Source of the DNA: Budorcas taxicolor
Taxonomy: Eukaryota > Chordata > Mammalia > Artiodactyla > Bovidae
Length of the DNA stretch: 64,000 nt
Reading direction: 5' to 3'
Assembly: GCF_023091745.1 (NCBI RefSeq)
Contig: NC_068910.1
Location: 53,989,272 to 54,053,271 of the forward strand
Position numbers and translations under genes: made by a program. Of the stretch, positions 10,790-21,202 are shown one piece after another (positions within the stretch are counted from its first letter, which is position 1; each line of letters begins with the position of its first letter). The notes beneath the pieces are model-generated. The model was not told where the DNA came from. It was given only the letters and a program-made list of their open reading frames with translations, and searched no databases.

Positions 10790-11280
10790 AAAAAAATGCA
10801 CAATGTGAGAGTCCCAGGTTCAGTCTTATTGGGCACAGGTTGAGGACTATAGCCCAGGAGACAGCACCTCAGCTAGGTCTGCGAGACTGCTCCCAAGAGG
10901 TGGCGGGAGGTGGGGGAGATCAGTGCAGATGTGACTTTGGTGAAGGGGGGGTACATGCAGTCAAGCACATATTTCTTACAGAAGGCTTCTGCTAGTCACA
11001 AGGAGTGGTTGTCACCATGAAGGATTTTAGTGCTTTTCTAGATATGAGGAGAGACAAGAATTGGGCTCATAAAGTTGGCTCCTGAAAGTATCTAACTACC
11101 CTAAGACCTGTTTTCCCCCGAGCACAGAGTGCCTCATCTCTTTCGGGGAGGGTGGGGGTGGGGGTGGGGTGGAAATCAGCAGCTGCAGCAGCGCGTGATT
11201 TAGCCCTTGTCAAGGCGGATGCCGAGTGCCGATTTGTGGTTGACAGTCACTTGCTGCACACTACCTGCATGGTGCCTGGG
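10790..11280. mobile_element. LTR-like repeat, copy 1 of 3
   Basis: Aligned by eye with 43285-43765 over most of its length: shared blocks include 'gagacagcacctcagctagg', 'gcttctgctagtcacaagga', 'gtgcttttctagatatgagg', and 'cagagtgcctcat' before a G-rich stretch. The 5' part also matches 14318-14450. The layout resembles a ruminant retroviral LTR (BTLTR1-like by memory), probably on the minus strand. A (GGGTGG)-type run lies at 11144-11172. Confidence 0.6.
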
Positions 11281-11660
11281 CAGTTGGCCCCAAGGGGAAG
11301 GCAAGGTGGAAAGGGATTAGAATGGGAGTTCAGTTTATGCCCTTTATCAGGACTGGATAAGGATCAGGAGGCAACTATCCAGGACTGGCGAGGAATTTGA
11401 GGGATTTGAAGAATCCTAAGGGACAAAGTATCTGTTGATGGCTTCCACTGAAGGGCATGAATCTTTCAGGAAGTTCTTGTTCTGAACAATCTAGCCTTTT
11501 GTCTGGGCAGAATCTTTTGGAATGGCAAAGTCATGCTAATGAGGGCGGTGGAATTCTAAAGTGAAATCAACACAGCCTCTAAAGGAGATGTGGGGTCAGG
11601 TGGCTTCAGTCCTCAGGGCCCCAGCTGGGTGTTGGGGGAAATGGTTTCTGTTCTCCTTTA
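11281..11660. other. Unique sequence, nothing recognised
   Basis: Purine-rich, no recognisable gene. It may still contain the far end of the LTR-like element to the left. Confidence 0.4.
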
Positions 11661-11847
11661 ATTCCCAGGTGGTGCTAGTGGTAAAGAACCCACCTGCCAA
11701 TGGAGGAGACATAGAGACCATGGGTTCGATCCCTGGATTGGGAAGATCCCCTGGAGGAGGGCATGGACAGAGGAGCCTGGCGGACTATAGTTCATGGGGT
11801 TGCAAAGAATCGGACATGACTGAAGTGACTTAGTACACACACACACA
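11661..11847 (+). mobile_element. Bov-tA SINE with internal deletion
   Basis: Head and body are joined across a deletion: 'ggaggagggcatgg' runs directly into 'acagaggagcctgg', so about 45 bp of the usual body is missing. It ends in a CA-repeat at 11834-11846. Confidence 0.88.
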
Positions 11848-11985
11848 ATGTTGAATGTAACAGAAGAGTGCTCCTTTTTGTACATTTTTACTCACCTAGC
11901 TTTCCCAGGCTGGCTCCTTTACTGAGAAGAGGACACAGTAACTATCAATCAGTTCACCTGCATTTAGATTTCGTCTTCCAGGTGA

Positions 11986-12172
11986 AATGAAAGTGAAGTC
12001 GCTCGGTTGTGTCCAACTCTTTGCGACTCCATGGACTGTAGCCTACCAGGCTCCTCTGTCCATGGGATTTTCCAGGCAATAGTACTGGAGTGGATTGCCC
12101 AACCCAGGGATTGAACCCGGGTCTCCCACACTGTAGACAGACGCTTTATCGTCTGAGCCACCAGGGAAGTCC
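11986..12172 (-). mobile_element. Bov-tA SINE
   Basis: Antisense copy with a short internal deletion (ggagtggattgccc joins aacccaggga). The TSD is cttccaggtga at 11975-11985 versus cttccgggtga at 12173-12183. Confidence 0.9.
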
Positions 12173-12294
12173 CTTCCGGGTGAGGTCTTATACAAATCAG
12201 CCCCATGTTGTTCTGTGTCCCAAACTCTTTATGTAAACCATTCAGTTCACCTGTCTTCTTTTAGTATTAACCATGAGGCACTCAAGCATTTCAC

Positions 12295-12425
12295 ATTCAT
12301 CCTTCATGTATTTATTCATTCAACAGTTTTTCAGTGAGCACTTATTTGGAGTCAAGCAGAGAACTAGGTGCCAAATACACAATTGTGACCAGCTTCTGTT
12401 TATCCTCCAGGAATCTCATCTCCAA
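12295..12425 (-). mobile_element. L2 3'-end relic
   Basis: 'ttcattcaacagtttttcag' followed by 'gagaactaggtgccaaatac' follows the antisense L2 terminal pattern (attcattcaac...tactatgtgccagg...gctagg). Diverged. Confidence 0.5.
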
Positions 12426-12649
12426 AGCGGTTCTGAGGGAAATTGTGTTTATGTCCTTTATGGAGGAGGGTACAGGGGTGCAGAGTGCTCACATTATTTG
12501 TCTGTGTCTTCCGGGTAGCACATGGTGAGTGTGCAGCCACCCTGGTTAATCTAATTCTGACAACCCCGCCCTTAACCTCTGGCATTGGTCTCTTTACCTG
12601 GGGCCTGGTCACTGTGATGGAAAGGCCCAAAGATCCCAAGCTGTGGAGC
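12426..12649. other. Unique flank of the solo LTR
   Basis: No gene recognised. Its last four bases, gagc (12646-12649), are the left TSD of the LTR that follows. Confidence 0.5.
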
Positions 12650-13114
12650 TGTTAGGGAAACCCCACTGACTGGAACTGGCCAGGCACCACAGTAACCATT
12701 TTCATGAGTTACTTTACGACAGGAGGTCCTGGTAAGGAACACAGAACTAACATGCCAATACCAACTGGAAGAGTTCGGGAAAGGTCAAAAGGAGATGCCA
12801 CATGTCCTTCCACTTCCAAGAATCCTTCTTACTGGCATCCATCTTGGCTGGGTGTCACCAGGAAGGACCCAGAGTCAGAATGATTGGCCAAAGACAACCT
12901 GGAAACTAATCGTATCATCATAAAACCTGAGACTGTGAGCCGCGCGGCAGAGTAGCTCTCCTGGTTCCCTTCCTCTCCTGCTGTCCGCCAGGGCGCCCTT
13001 TTCCAATAAAGTCTCTTGCTTTGCCAGCATGTGTGTCTCCTGGCATAATTCATTTCTGAGTGGTAGACAAGAGTCCCCTCTCGGGCCCTGGTAGGGGTGC
13101 CCCTTCCTGCAACA
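12650..13114 (+). mobile_element. Solo LTR, ERV1-type
   Basis: 465 bp starting TGTTAGGG and ending CAACA, with a perfect 4-bp TSD gagc at 12646-12649 and 13115-13118. A 4-bp duplication is typical of class I (gamma-like) retroviral integration. The polyadenylation signal aataaag is at about 13005-13011, followed by a 'ctcttgctttgcc' U5-like start. No internal retroviral sequence flanks it, so it is a solo LTR formed by recombination. Confidence 0.85.
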
Positions 13115-13379
13115 GAGCTGAGACCCTAAACTTCTCCTTGGGTCCTTGTCTTCACATGGCTCTAAATCCTTTGCTGCCTCAGCAGCCTCCAGCCCCGTAC
13201 AAGATTAAATGGGGAACTAACTGGTCACTGGTGCTAAAAATAGTCAGTCAGCAGCCACCTCACGAGAGATATTTCAGATCAATATCACGCCTCACTTCCT
13301 CCAGAGGGAATGCAATGTTCTGCTGTTCTACCCTTGAAACCTACCCAAGTTGACTCAGCAACCAAGAAACAGAACTGAA
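13115..13379. other. Unique sequence
   Basis: C-rich start, then ordinary sequence. The 97-codon frame at 13060-13353 begins in the LTR and has no domain. Confidence 0.45.
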
Positions 13380-13388
13380 CTAGAAATG

Positions 13389-13528
13389 GGGACTTCCCGG
13401 GCAGTCTGGTCTGCTAGGCCTCTGTGGTAGGCCCTTTCACTGCTGAGGGTCAGGCTTCCTCCCTGGTTGGGAAACTAAGATTCCCACAAGCCACATGACA
13501 TGGCCAAAAAAAAGAAAAAGAAAGAAAC
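13389..13528 (+). mobile_element. CHR-type SINE
   Basis: Diverged copy with 'gggacttcccgggcagtctg' head and an AAAG-rich tail. A perfect 9-bp TSD ctagaaatg lies at 13380-13388 and 13529-13537. Confidence 0.87.
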
Positions 13529-13537
13529 CTAGAAATG

Positions 13538-13757
13538 ACTTAGGGCTACAATCCAAGTTTTATGACATCCCACTGCATGGTGTTTTGAAAGACTGCTATT
13601 GTGCCCATTAAGACTAGGGAATACATAAATATTTTTAGTACATAAACTGCTGTGAATCGAGATTATCCAAGATCTGTGACTAACTTTAGGATCTGTGTTC
13701 TGGCAATATATTCAAGGTAAGACATACTGGAAATAGATAGACTTTATTTGAAACGCT
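13538..13757. other. Unique sequence
   Basis: AT-rich, nothing recognised. Confidence 0.45.
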
Positions 13758-14118
13758 GAAGAATCGATGTTTTTGAACTGTGGTGTTGGAGAAGACTCTT
13801 GAGAATCCCTTGGACTGCAAGATCAAACCAATCATTCCTAAAGGAAGTCAACCCTGAATATTCATTGGAAGGACTGATACTGAAGCTGAAGCTCCAATAC
13901 TTTGGCCACCTGATGCAAAGAACCAACTTATTGGAGAAGACCCTGATGCTGGGAAAGATTGAGGGCAGGAGGAGAAGGGGAAGACAGAGGATGAGATGGT
14001 TGGATGGCATCACTGACTCAATTAACAGGAGTTTGAGCAAACTCCGGGTGACGGTGAAGAACAGGGAAGCCTGGCATGCTGCCATCTGTGGGGTCGCAAA
14101 GAGTCGGACATGACTAAG
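13758..14118 (+). mobile_element. BovB LINE 3' fragment
   Basis: Encodes the end of the BovB reverse transcriptase protein. Recognisable peptide stretches are SLEGLILKLKLQYFGHLMQR and RRRGRQRMRWLDGITDSINR in frame with the usual terminal GVAKSRT before a stop. It is 5'-truncated to about 360 bp. The frame from 13799 to 14113 is open but is only the protein's tail. Confidence 0.93.
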
Positions 14119-14150
14119 TATGCAAGATGAAGCTCATAATAGCAAGTCTT

Positions 14151-14265
14151 GGGACTTCCCTGGTGCTCCAGTGGTTGAGACTTCCACTGCAGGAGACATG
14201 GGTTCGATCCCTGGTCGGGGAACTAAGATCCCACATGCTACGTGGCAAAAAACAAAAATATAAGT
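14151..14265 (+). mobile_element. CHR-type SINE
   Basis: 'gggttcgatccctggtcggg' gives a clear B box. TSD aatagcaagtctt at 14138-14150 versus aatagcaaatctt at 14266-14278. Short and intact, a good reference copy for the family in this window. Confidence 0.93.
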
Positions 14266-14317
14266 AATAGCAAATCTTTTGCTGTGTCAACTGAAAAAAA
14301 CAAAAACAAAAAAAAAA

Positions 14318-15055
14318 CGCACAACCTAAAAGTTGAGAATTCTGTTTTATTTGGTGGATAAACCTGAGGACTTTAGCTGAGGGTACAGTTTCTCGGATGC
14401 TCTGAGGGACTGGTCTGAAGGGCCAAGGGAGGAGCCAGGATATATTGGGGTTTTTTTGTTTTTGAAACAGAAAATAGGTAGGCAGAACATCGAAAGATTG
14501 CTGTTAACTAAAGAAAACCAGACATCTCAAGTTAATAAATTTAGCACTTTTCTCTGTATGGAAAGATGTAAAAATCTGAGATAACTGAAATCACCCCTTT
14601 GATATGCACCTTAGCTGTCTAGGGGCTTCCTGGTGGCTCAAGTTAAAGCATCTGCCTGCATCTGCCTGCAGTGAAGGAGATCTGGTTTCGATTCCTGGGT
14701 CTGGAAGATCCCCTGGAGAAGGAAATGGCAACCCACTCCAGTATTCTTGCCTGGAGAATCCAATGGACGGAGGAGCCTGGTGGGCTGCAGTCCACGGTGT
14801 CGCAAAGAGTTGGACACGACTGAGCGACTTCACTTTCACTTTCTTTCTAGCTGTCTAGGACCAGGGTCCTGTTTTGGTCCATCCTGAATCCCCTCAGGGC
14901 CCACAGCAGGTGGTGACTTCAGTGGCAGCCATCTGGCTTCACCCTGACTTCCCTCAGGGCCCCTGGGGGAGGATGGAGGTGGCTGCGGCATCTTCTGATT
15001 ACTGATGCTTCGGGTGACATTTTTCATTCATAGCTGGGAGTTAAGTGCAGGTCCT
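14318..15055. mobile_element. LTR-like repeat, copy 2 of 3, split by Bov-tA
   Basis: The left part (14318-14623) has 'aagttgagaattctgtttta', 'gtttctcggatgctctgagg' and 'ccagacatctcaagttaata'; the right part (14860-15055) has 'ccatcctgaatcccctcagg' and a 'gtgacatttttcattcata' end. On the minus strand an aataaa lies at about 14344-14350, consistent with a minus-strand LTR. Copy 1 and copy 3 share the left third. Interrupted by the SINE at 14624-14847. Confidence 0.6.
14624..14847 (+). mobile_element. Bov-tA SINE inside the LTR-like repeat
   Basis: A perfect 12-bp TSD, tagctgtctagg, lies at 14612-14623 and 14848-14859. The head contains a tandem duplication of 'catctgcctg' (about 14651-14669). 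The body is close to consensus, so the insertion is comparatively young. Confidence 0.95.
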
Positions 15056-15338
15056 GCAGGCAGCCCCCACCCCAGCCTTTCTCTCCTGTTTCCAGTCCTG
15101 CCTCCTGGGACAAGTTTCCCTATCTGCACTCAAGAATGTTTGTCTGGGCCAAACTGAAAGAACTTTCTAGATCCTTAAAGACAATGTATATCCTACAAAC
15201 ATCAGCTATTGTGATTGAAAACAGCTGAAGTCCTACAGGACAATTAGAACCAGATTAAAACATAGATTAGGTTAGAGAGCCTAGTAAGAAAACAAGTACT
15301 TAGCCAAAGTGAGCACTGTTACACGGATCTAGCCGAGA
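15056..15338. other. Unique or unassigned sequence
   Basis: Could be the remainder of the LTR-like element or its old flank. No gene seen. Confidence 0.4.
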
Positions 15339-15348
15339 TCCTTGAGGT

Positions 15349-16283
15349 TGTTGTTGCTGTTCAGTCGCTCAGTCGTGTCCGACTCTGTGATCCCATGGAC
15401 ATTAGCACGAGGCTTCCCTGGCCTTCACCATCTCCCGGAGCTTGCTCAAATTCATGTTCATTGAATCAGTGATGTCATCCAACCATCTCATCCTCTGTCG
15501 TCCCCTTCTCTTCCTGCCCTCAATCTTTCCCAGCATCAGGGTCTTTTCCAATCGGTCAGCTCTTCACATCAGGTGGCCAAAGTATTGGAGCTTCAGCTTC
15601 AGCATCAGTCCTTCCAGTGAGTATTCAGGGCTGATTTCCTTTAGTGTTGACTGGTTTGCTCTCCTTGCAGTCCAAGGGACTCTCCAGAGTCTTCTCTAAC
15701 ACCACAGTTCAAAAGCATCAATTCTTTGGTGCTCAGCCTTCAGCTGAGCCTCCAGCTCTCACATCCATACATGATTACTGGAAAAATTATAGATTTGACT
15801 ATCCAGATCTTTGTAGGTAAAGTAATTAATGTCTCTGCTTTTTAAATATACTGTTTAGGTTTATCATAGCTTTTCTTCCAAGGAGCAAGCGTCTTTTAAT
15901 TTCATGGCTGCAGTCATGGTCCACAGTGATTTTGGAGCACAAGAAAATAAAGTCTATCACTGTTTCCATTGTTTCCCCATCTATTTGCCATGAAGTGATG
16001 GGCCTGGATGCCATGATCTTAGTTTTTTGAATGTTGAGCTTTAAGCCAGCTTTTTCATTCTCCTTTCACCTTCATCAAGAGGCTGTTAAGTTCCTTTTCA
16101 CTTTCTGCCATAAGGGTGATGTCATCTACATATCTGAGGTTACTGATATTTCTCCCAGCAATCTTGATTCCAGCTTGTGCTTCATCCAGCCTGGCATTTC
16201 GCACGATGTACTCTGCATATGAGTTAAATAAGCGGGGTGACAGTATACAGTCTTGATGTACTGCTTTCCCAGTTTGGAACTAG
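15349..16283 (-). mobile_element. BovB LINE 3' fragment, 5'-truncated
   Basis: Antisense BovB from the 3' end (ttcagtcgctcagtcgtgtc) back into the reverse-transcriptase core. A split frame encodes pieces of the C-terminal region (for example SRPITSWQIDGETMETV). The TSD is tccttgaggt (15339-15348) versus tccttaaggt (16284-16293). Several stops and indels disrupt it. Confidence 0.93.
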
Positions 16284-16572
16284 TCCTTAAGGTGAAAAGG
16301 GTTTAATTTGTCCAAATTCTTCTTTCGTTTTGTGTCTTGAGGAGAGTGTTGTCATTGAACATCGGCAGTTACAAAAGTTCTGAACTATTAGTAAGTGTTG
16401 TCTTTGTGAAACCATTCATTCCGCACGCAGGGAAGCTGTGGCCCAGGGAGACTGGGTGGTCTGATGAAGGCTACATAGCAGGTTTGGATCAAGCTGGTCA
16501 AACACCAATGCCCCCAGCACAGCCAGTGATCCTTGGGTAGCTCCTTTGTCTGCATTGTCTCCCCCCTCATTT
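16284..16572. other. Unique sequence
   Basis: No gene or repeat recognised between BovB and the next SINE. Confidence 0.45.
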
Positions 16573-16809
16573 TTAAAAGATATTTTATTATAATTAATCA
16601 GTTTGTTTGCTGCATCCAGGTCTTAGTCTCCACACATGTCTCTGTTGAGGCGCACAGGCAACACAGTTGTGGCGTGAGGGCCCAGTACCACAGCACTCAG
16701 GCACAGTCGTTCCCTGACATGTGCGATCTTAGTTTCCTGACCAGGAATCAGACCCGAGCACTCTGTATTATAAGGCGGATTCTCAACACTGGATCACCAG
16801 GGAGGTCCC
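16573..16809 (-). mobile_element. CHR-type SINE, long diverged form
   Basis: Reversed, with tail near 16575-16590, an expanded middle containing 'caggtcttagtctccacaca', and the head 'actggatcaccagggaggtc'. Divergence is high compared with neighbours. Confidence 0.75.
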
Positions 16810-17224
16810 CTACTCCTTGTTTCTGGTTCGGGGTGTCAGGAGCACCCCAGATTTCTGCCCTGGTTTCCTTTGGTGATGCATTTCCTCCAGGGTCACTCCT
16901 GCTCACGCCCCCTGTTCCTTCCCAAGCTCTGTTCTCTGGCACCGCAGCCAGACTGAATCTCACTTATTGAATCTGCAGCCTCAAACTAGCCGTCTCCTTT
17001 CTCCCTAAGTAGGCTTAGTTGCTCTCCAGCTGTACCAGTCCAGCAACGTGTGCAAGGCCTGCCCCCTCTGTTGGTCTGGGACAAGACCTGAGACTGGTTG
17101 AAGGGAGAGTGGATTCCTGAAAGGGCTTTAGGCTGTAAGGACCTCAGGTTTCCCCCACAAGTGACTTTGCCTCAGACAGTGATAGCTAAGTAACTTTAAT
17201 TTTTCTGTGGTTATTTAAAAAGCA
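16810..17224. other. Unique sequence, moderately G+C-rich
   Basis: No gene recognised. The 145-codon frame ending at 16970 begins in the SINE and shows no domain. Confidence 0.45.
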
Positions 17225-17390
17225 TTTCTTCAGTACTCATTTATGATTTCACTTACCTAACAAATATTTACAGACTCCTACTCTGTGCCAGGCATCGGGC
17301 TAAGTCCTGGAAATAGAGTGGTTCAAGGGCAGACACCATCGTTGTGCCCACAGCACTTACAGTTTGTCTGGAAAACAGATACTAAACACA
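17225..17390 (-). mobile_element. L2 3'-end relic
   Basis: 'aacaaatatttacagactcc', 'ctctgtgccaggcatcgggc' and 'cttacagtttgtctggaaaa' follow the antisense L2 end in order. This is the clearest of the L2 relics in the window. Confidence 0.65.
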
Positions 17391-17396
17391 CACTCG

Positions 17397-17449
17397 GGAC
17401 GTCCCCGATGATTCAGTGGTTAGGACTCAGCACTCTCACCACTACAGCT
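17397..17449 (+). mobile_element. CHR-type SINE, head only
   Basis: Only the first ~50 bp ('gggacgtccccgatgattca') remain before an antisense Bov-tA starts. Either a truncated insertion or a SINE whose rest was lost when the Bov-tA arrived. Confidence 0.65.
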
Positions 17450-17645
17450 GCGTGTGTGCTCACTTGTGCCTGGCTGTTTTCGACCCCATGGACTGTAGCC
17501 CACCAGGCTCCTCTGTGCATGGGATTCTCCGGGCGAGAATACTGGAGTGAATTGCCATGCCCTCCTCCAGGGGATCTTCCTGACCCAGGGATGGAACCAA
17601 TGTCTCCTGCACTGGAGGCAGGTTCTTCACCACTAGCGCCGCCTC
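17450..17645 (-). mobile_element. Bov-tA SINE
   Basis: Antisense copy from 'gtgtgctcacttgtgcctgg' to 'ttcttcaccactagcgccgc'. The extreme head is altered. Confidence 0.85.
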
Positions 17646-17689
17646 ATGTGCCGTCTCCCACTATGATCGCTTCTAGAACCTTAGATTAA

Positions 17690-17935
17690 TTTTACCTGTT
17701 TTTACAATTTGTGTAAATGGAATCATACAGCGTATCATCTTTTCTGTTGCCTTATCGTTTTCAATGACCGTTTTATTCCATGTATCATGGACTGGATGTG
17801 TGTATCCATGTACATGGATGTATCATAATTTACTTAACCAGTCCCCTTCAAATGGTACTTAGGTTGTAGCTAATCATTTACCATCATGAACAATGCTGCA
17901 ATAAATTCTTCATCAAGAACCTCCGCATAGTACCG
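17690..17935 (-). mobile_element. Old L1 3' relic
   Basis: 'gtgtaaatggaatcatacag' and 'catgaacaatgctgcaataa' are typical antisense phrases from the L1 3' region. Diverged, so an L1M-age copy is likely. Confidence 0.65.
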
Positions 17936-18579
17936 GTATATCAGGGATGTTTTTTAGCTGTGACCACTAGCACCACCTGAGAAGCCCGCAGGTATCCTAA
18001 GAACTAACTAAAAGCTGCCCAGACAGCAAGGACGTTGCTTATCATACTCAGAAGTCTGGAAGCAAGCAGTCCCAGCACGGATGAAGGTCAAGGCTGGTTT
18101 TGTCCCCTTTCTGCTCTGCCATCCGCAGGGTTTAGCTTTATCCCCTGGCCTAGGTCCCCTCTGGATCCCAAGATAGCTGCCTTTTGTATTCCTTGTCCTG
18201 TGAACATTCTGTTCATATGTTTTGTTAACTTGTCTATTAGGTTGCTGGTTTTTTTTCCGCTTAAATTTTAACTCTTAAAGCTCTTTCATTATTGAGTTGT
18301 TTCTCTTTCCAGCATTCATGGGCTACTCCAAGTTGTCTCGTTGTCATTTAGGTCACATTTGTTCCACTTGAAACTCAATGGCTGTTTTGACCGATCACTG
18401 CTCTTTTTAATACATTTCACCTACTTTTTAGTGTCCTTAATTTACCCTTAGTGTCAGTTTCACCTTATTTCAGAATGTCTTTCTTTCCTGTCTTCCTTTA
18501 ATGTGTCTGAATTGTCCTGATACATTTTAAAGATGTCAAATACATTGTCTGCTTGACCAGAAATCATGCTGCCTGAAAC
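17936..18579. other. Unique sequence, T-rich in part
   Basis: Nothing recognised. No frame of note except 78 codons at 18035-18271, without domain. Confidence 0.45.
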
Positions 18580-18594
18580 TGAGAGTATAATATT

Positions 18595-18786
18595 ATTTTT
18601 AAAAAATATTTATTTATTTGGCTGCACCGGGTCCTAATTGCAGCACAAAGGCTCTTTTTTAGTTGCAGCGTTCTATTAACAACTCTTAGTTGTGGTGCAG
18701 GATCCGGTTCCCGACTAGGGATCAAACCTGGGCGCTCTGTGCTGCTGAAAGCTCAGTGTCCCAGCCACTGGATCACAAGGAAGTCC
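18595..18786 (-). mobile_element. CHR-type SINE with 15-bp TSD
   Basis: Reversed copy with a taaaaaatatttatttattt tail. It has a perfect 15-bp TSD, tgagagtataatatt, at 18580-18594 and 18787-18801. Confidence 0.93.
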
Positions 18787-19107
18787 TGAGAGTATAATAT
18801 TGCATTCAGATAGCCCAGTGAGTTCATTTGATGCATACTTACTGACTTAGAACCTGTTAAAACACTTAGAAGTAGTCAGAACTAAAAAAACCCCATACTT
18901 CCCCCATAGTCAAAACACATTTTCAGTACTTTTTCTTCTCAATTTGTTAGTTATCTGTTATTATGTCACTGCTTTTGTCTGGATATCTCATTATGAAAAC
19001 TGTCAAACATACAGAAAAGTTGAAAGGATTTTTACAGAGACCATCAATATAATACCCATATATAACATCAGGTTAGATGCTATTACTCACAACATTTTGT
19101 TAAAGGT

Positions 19108-20356
19108 GCTTTCACTTCAGTTCCGTTTAGTCACTCAGTCCTGTCTGACTCTTTGCGACCCCATGAATTGCAGCACACCAGGCCTCCCTGTCCATCACCA
19201 ATTCCCGGAGTTCACCCAAACTCCTCTCCATCAAGTCGGTGATGCCATCCAGCCATCTCATCTTCTGTCGTCCCCTTCTCCTCCGGCCCCCAGTCCCTCC
19301 CACCATCAGAGTCTTTTCCAGTGAGTCAACTCTTCTCATGAGGTGACCAAAGTATTTAAGTTTCAGCTTTAGCATCATTCCTTCCAAAGAACCCAGGACT
19401 GATCTCCTTTAGAATGGACTGGTTGGATTTCCTTGCAGTCCAAGGGACTCTCAAGAGTCTTCTCCAACAAAAGCATCAATTCTTTGGCGCTCAGCTTTCT
19501 TCACAATCCAACTCTCACATCCATACATGACCACAGGAAAAACCATAGCCTTGACTGGATGGACCTTGGTCGGCAAAGTAATGTCTCTGCTTTTGAATAT
19601 GCTATCTAGGTTGGTCATAACTTTTCTTCCAAGGAGTAAGCGTCTTTTAATTTCATGGCTGATCACCATCTGCAGTGATTCTGGAGCCCCCCAAAATAAA
19701 GTCTGACACTGTTTCCACTGTTTCCCCATCTATTTCCCATGAAGTGATGGGACCGGATGCCATGATCTTCGTTTTCTGAATGTTGAGCTTTAAGCCAACT
19801 TTTTCACTCTCCACTTCCACTTTCATCAAGAGGCTTTTTAGTTCCTCTTCACTTTCTGCCATAAGGGTGGTATCATCTGCATATCTGAGGTTACTGATAT
19901 TTCTCTCGGCAATCTTGATTCCAGCTTGTGCTTCTTCCAGTCCAGCATTTCTCATGATGTACTCTGTATAGAAGTTAAATAAGCAGGGTGACAATATACA
20001 GCCTTGACATACTTCTTTCCCTATTTGGAACCAGTCTTTTGTTCCATGTCCAGTTCTAACTGTTGCTTCCTGACCTGCATATAGGTTTCTCAAGAAGCAG
20101 GTCAGGTGGTCTGGTATTCCCATCTCTTTCAGAATTTTCCACAGTTTATTGTGATCCACACAGTCAAAGGCTTTGGCATAGTCAATAAAGCAGAAATAGA
20201 TGTTTTTCTGGAACTCTCTTGCTTTTTTGATGATCCAGTGGATGTTGGCAGTTTAATCTCTGGTTCTTCTGCCTTTTCTAAAACCAGCTTGAACATCTGG
20301 AAGTTCACGGTTCACGTATTGCTGAAGCCTGGCTTGGAGAATTTTGAGCATTAGCA
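19108..20356 (-). mobile_element. BovB LINE fragment, 1.25 kb
   Basis: Antisense BovB covering the 3' end through the reverse-transcriptase palm and fingers. It is 5'-truncated at about 20356. It is one of the best preserved copies here, second to the one at 53.8-55.8 kb. Confidence 0.95.
19653..20165 (-). pseudogene. BovB reverse transcriptase relic
   Basis: A 168-codon open stretch encodes the reverse transcriptase palm of the RTE-clade LINE BovB: DHNKLWKILKEMGIPDH, then QGCILSPCLFNFYTEYIMRN, then the catalytic YADD at 19872-19883, followed by the thumb-side SEEELKSLLMKVE. The upstream palm segment FIDYAKAFD with the first catalytic aspartate lies just beyond, at about 20160-20190. The frame breaks at about 19655 where the sequence has lost one or more bases near 'gatcaccatctgcag'. 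With no start, endonuclease or intact C-terminus it cannot encode an active enzyme. Confidence 0.92.
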
Positions 20357-20619
20357 CATACTTATCCAGTTAACCATCATCATCAATTTATTTGATTTTT
20401 AATGCATTTCAAAGTTGTAAACATTGGGACAATTCCATTCATATCATCAATTAGAGTTCAAGGTTTGTTTACACATTTTTTTGAGGTAAAATTTATGTGC
20501 AGTGAAATGCACAGATCTTGAGAGTACTATTAGATAACTTTTGAATGTCAGTGGTTTCCTGAAAACACCGTGGATTGTCAATCCTCTGAATGATTCCTAT
20601 CATCATACCCACACAAGTG

Positions 20620-20811
20620 ACAGGGGAAGTTGCTCAGTTGTATCCATCTCTTTGCAGCCCCGTGGAGTATAGTCCTTGGAATTCTCCAGGCCAGAATACT
20701 GGAGTGGGTAGCCTTTCGCTTCTCCAGGGGGATTCTTCCCAAACCAGGGATCAAACCCAGGTCTCCCGCATTGCGGGCGGATTCTTTACCAGCTGAGCCA
20801 CAAGGGTAGCC
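20620..20811 (-). mobile_element. Bov-tA SINE
   Basis: Antisense copy with a deletion in the body (gtggagtatagtccttggaa lacks about 20 bp of the usual sequence). Ends in the reversed head 'gagccacaagggtagccc'. Confidence 0.88.
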
Positions 20812-20935
20812 CAAACCTGGAGTAATGGCATTTATTCTTAGACTTTATCTGCTCACTCCTAGTTGATACTCTTAGGAGTCCTGTCTGAGCTTTTGTTTCA
20901 TGGGGGAGGGACAGAGGAGGATGCTGAGTCACCAA

Positions 20936-20975
20936 TCCCCACCCCCCCACCCGCACCCCCACCCCCCTGCCGCCC
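20936..20975 (-). repeat. C-rich run, minus-strand G-quadruplex candidate
   Basis: Blocks of 4-7 cytosines separated by single A or G bases on the + strand give at least four G-runs of four or more on the minus strand, which meets the usual G4 pattern. Confidence 0.7.
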
Positions 20976-21067
20976 AGTTTCGCTTCGGGAAGATGGTGTG
21001 GGAAATCTGAGAGGCTGATGGAGTTTTCAATGTGCAGAGCCAATACCGCCTTTAAAAATGCTTGTCA

Positions 21068-21194
21068 GGACTTCCCTGGTGGTTCCGATGCTAAGACTGT
21101 GCTTCCAATGCAGGGGGCCAGGGTTTGATCCCCAGTCATCAAACTAGATCCCACATACAGCAATTAAGACCCAGCTCAGGAGGGAAAAAAAAAA
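21068..21194 (+). mobile_element. CHR-type SINE
   Basis: Head 'ggacttccctggtggttccg', B-box region 'gggtttgatccccagtca' and A-tail at 21185-21194. A gcttgtca TSD lies at about 21060-21067 and 21195-21202. Confidence 0.88.
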
Positions 21195-21202
21195 GCTTGT
21201 CA

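Larger units (their letters stand above)
18950..20570. mobile_element. Old L1-like relic split by BovB
   Basis: 'caaacatacagaaaagttga' at about 19004 and 'gtgcagtgaaatgcacagat' at about 20498 are phrases of old mammalian L1 3' sequence. The intervening 19108-20356 is BovB. The family assignment rests on memory and should be tested by alignment. Confidence 0.4.

Noticed and set aside
12650..13114. Functional promoter of a host gene
   Set aside because: The solo LTR has LTR-type signals, but no downstream exon or gene could be supported in the window.
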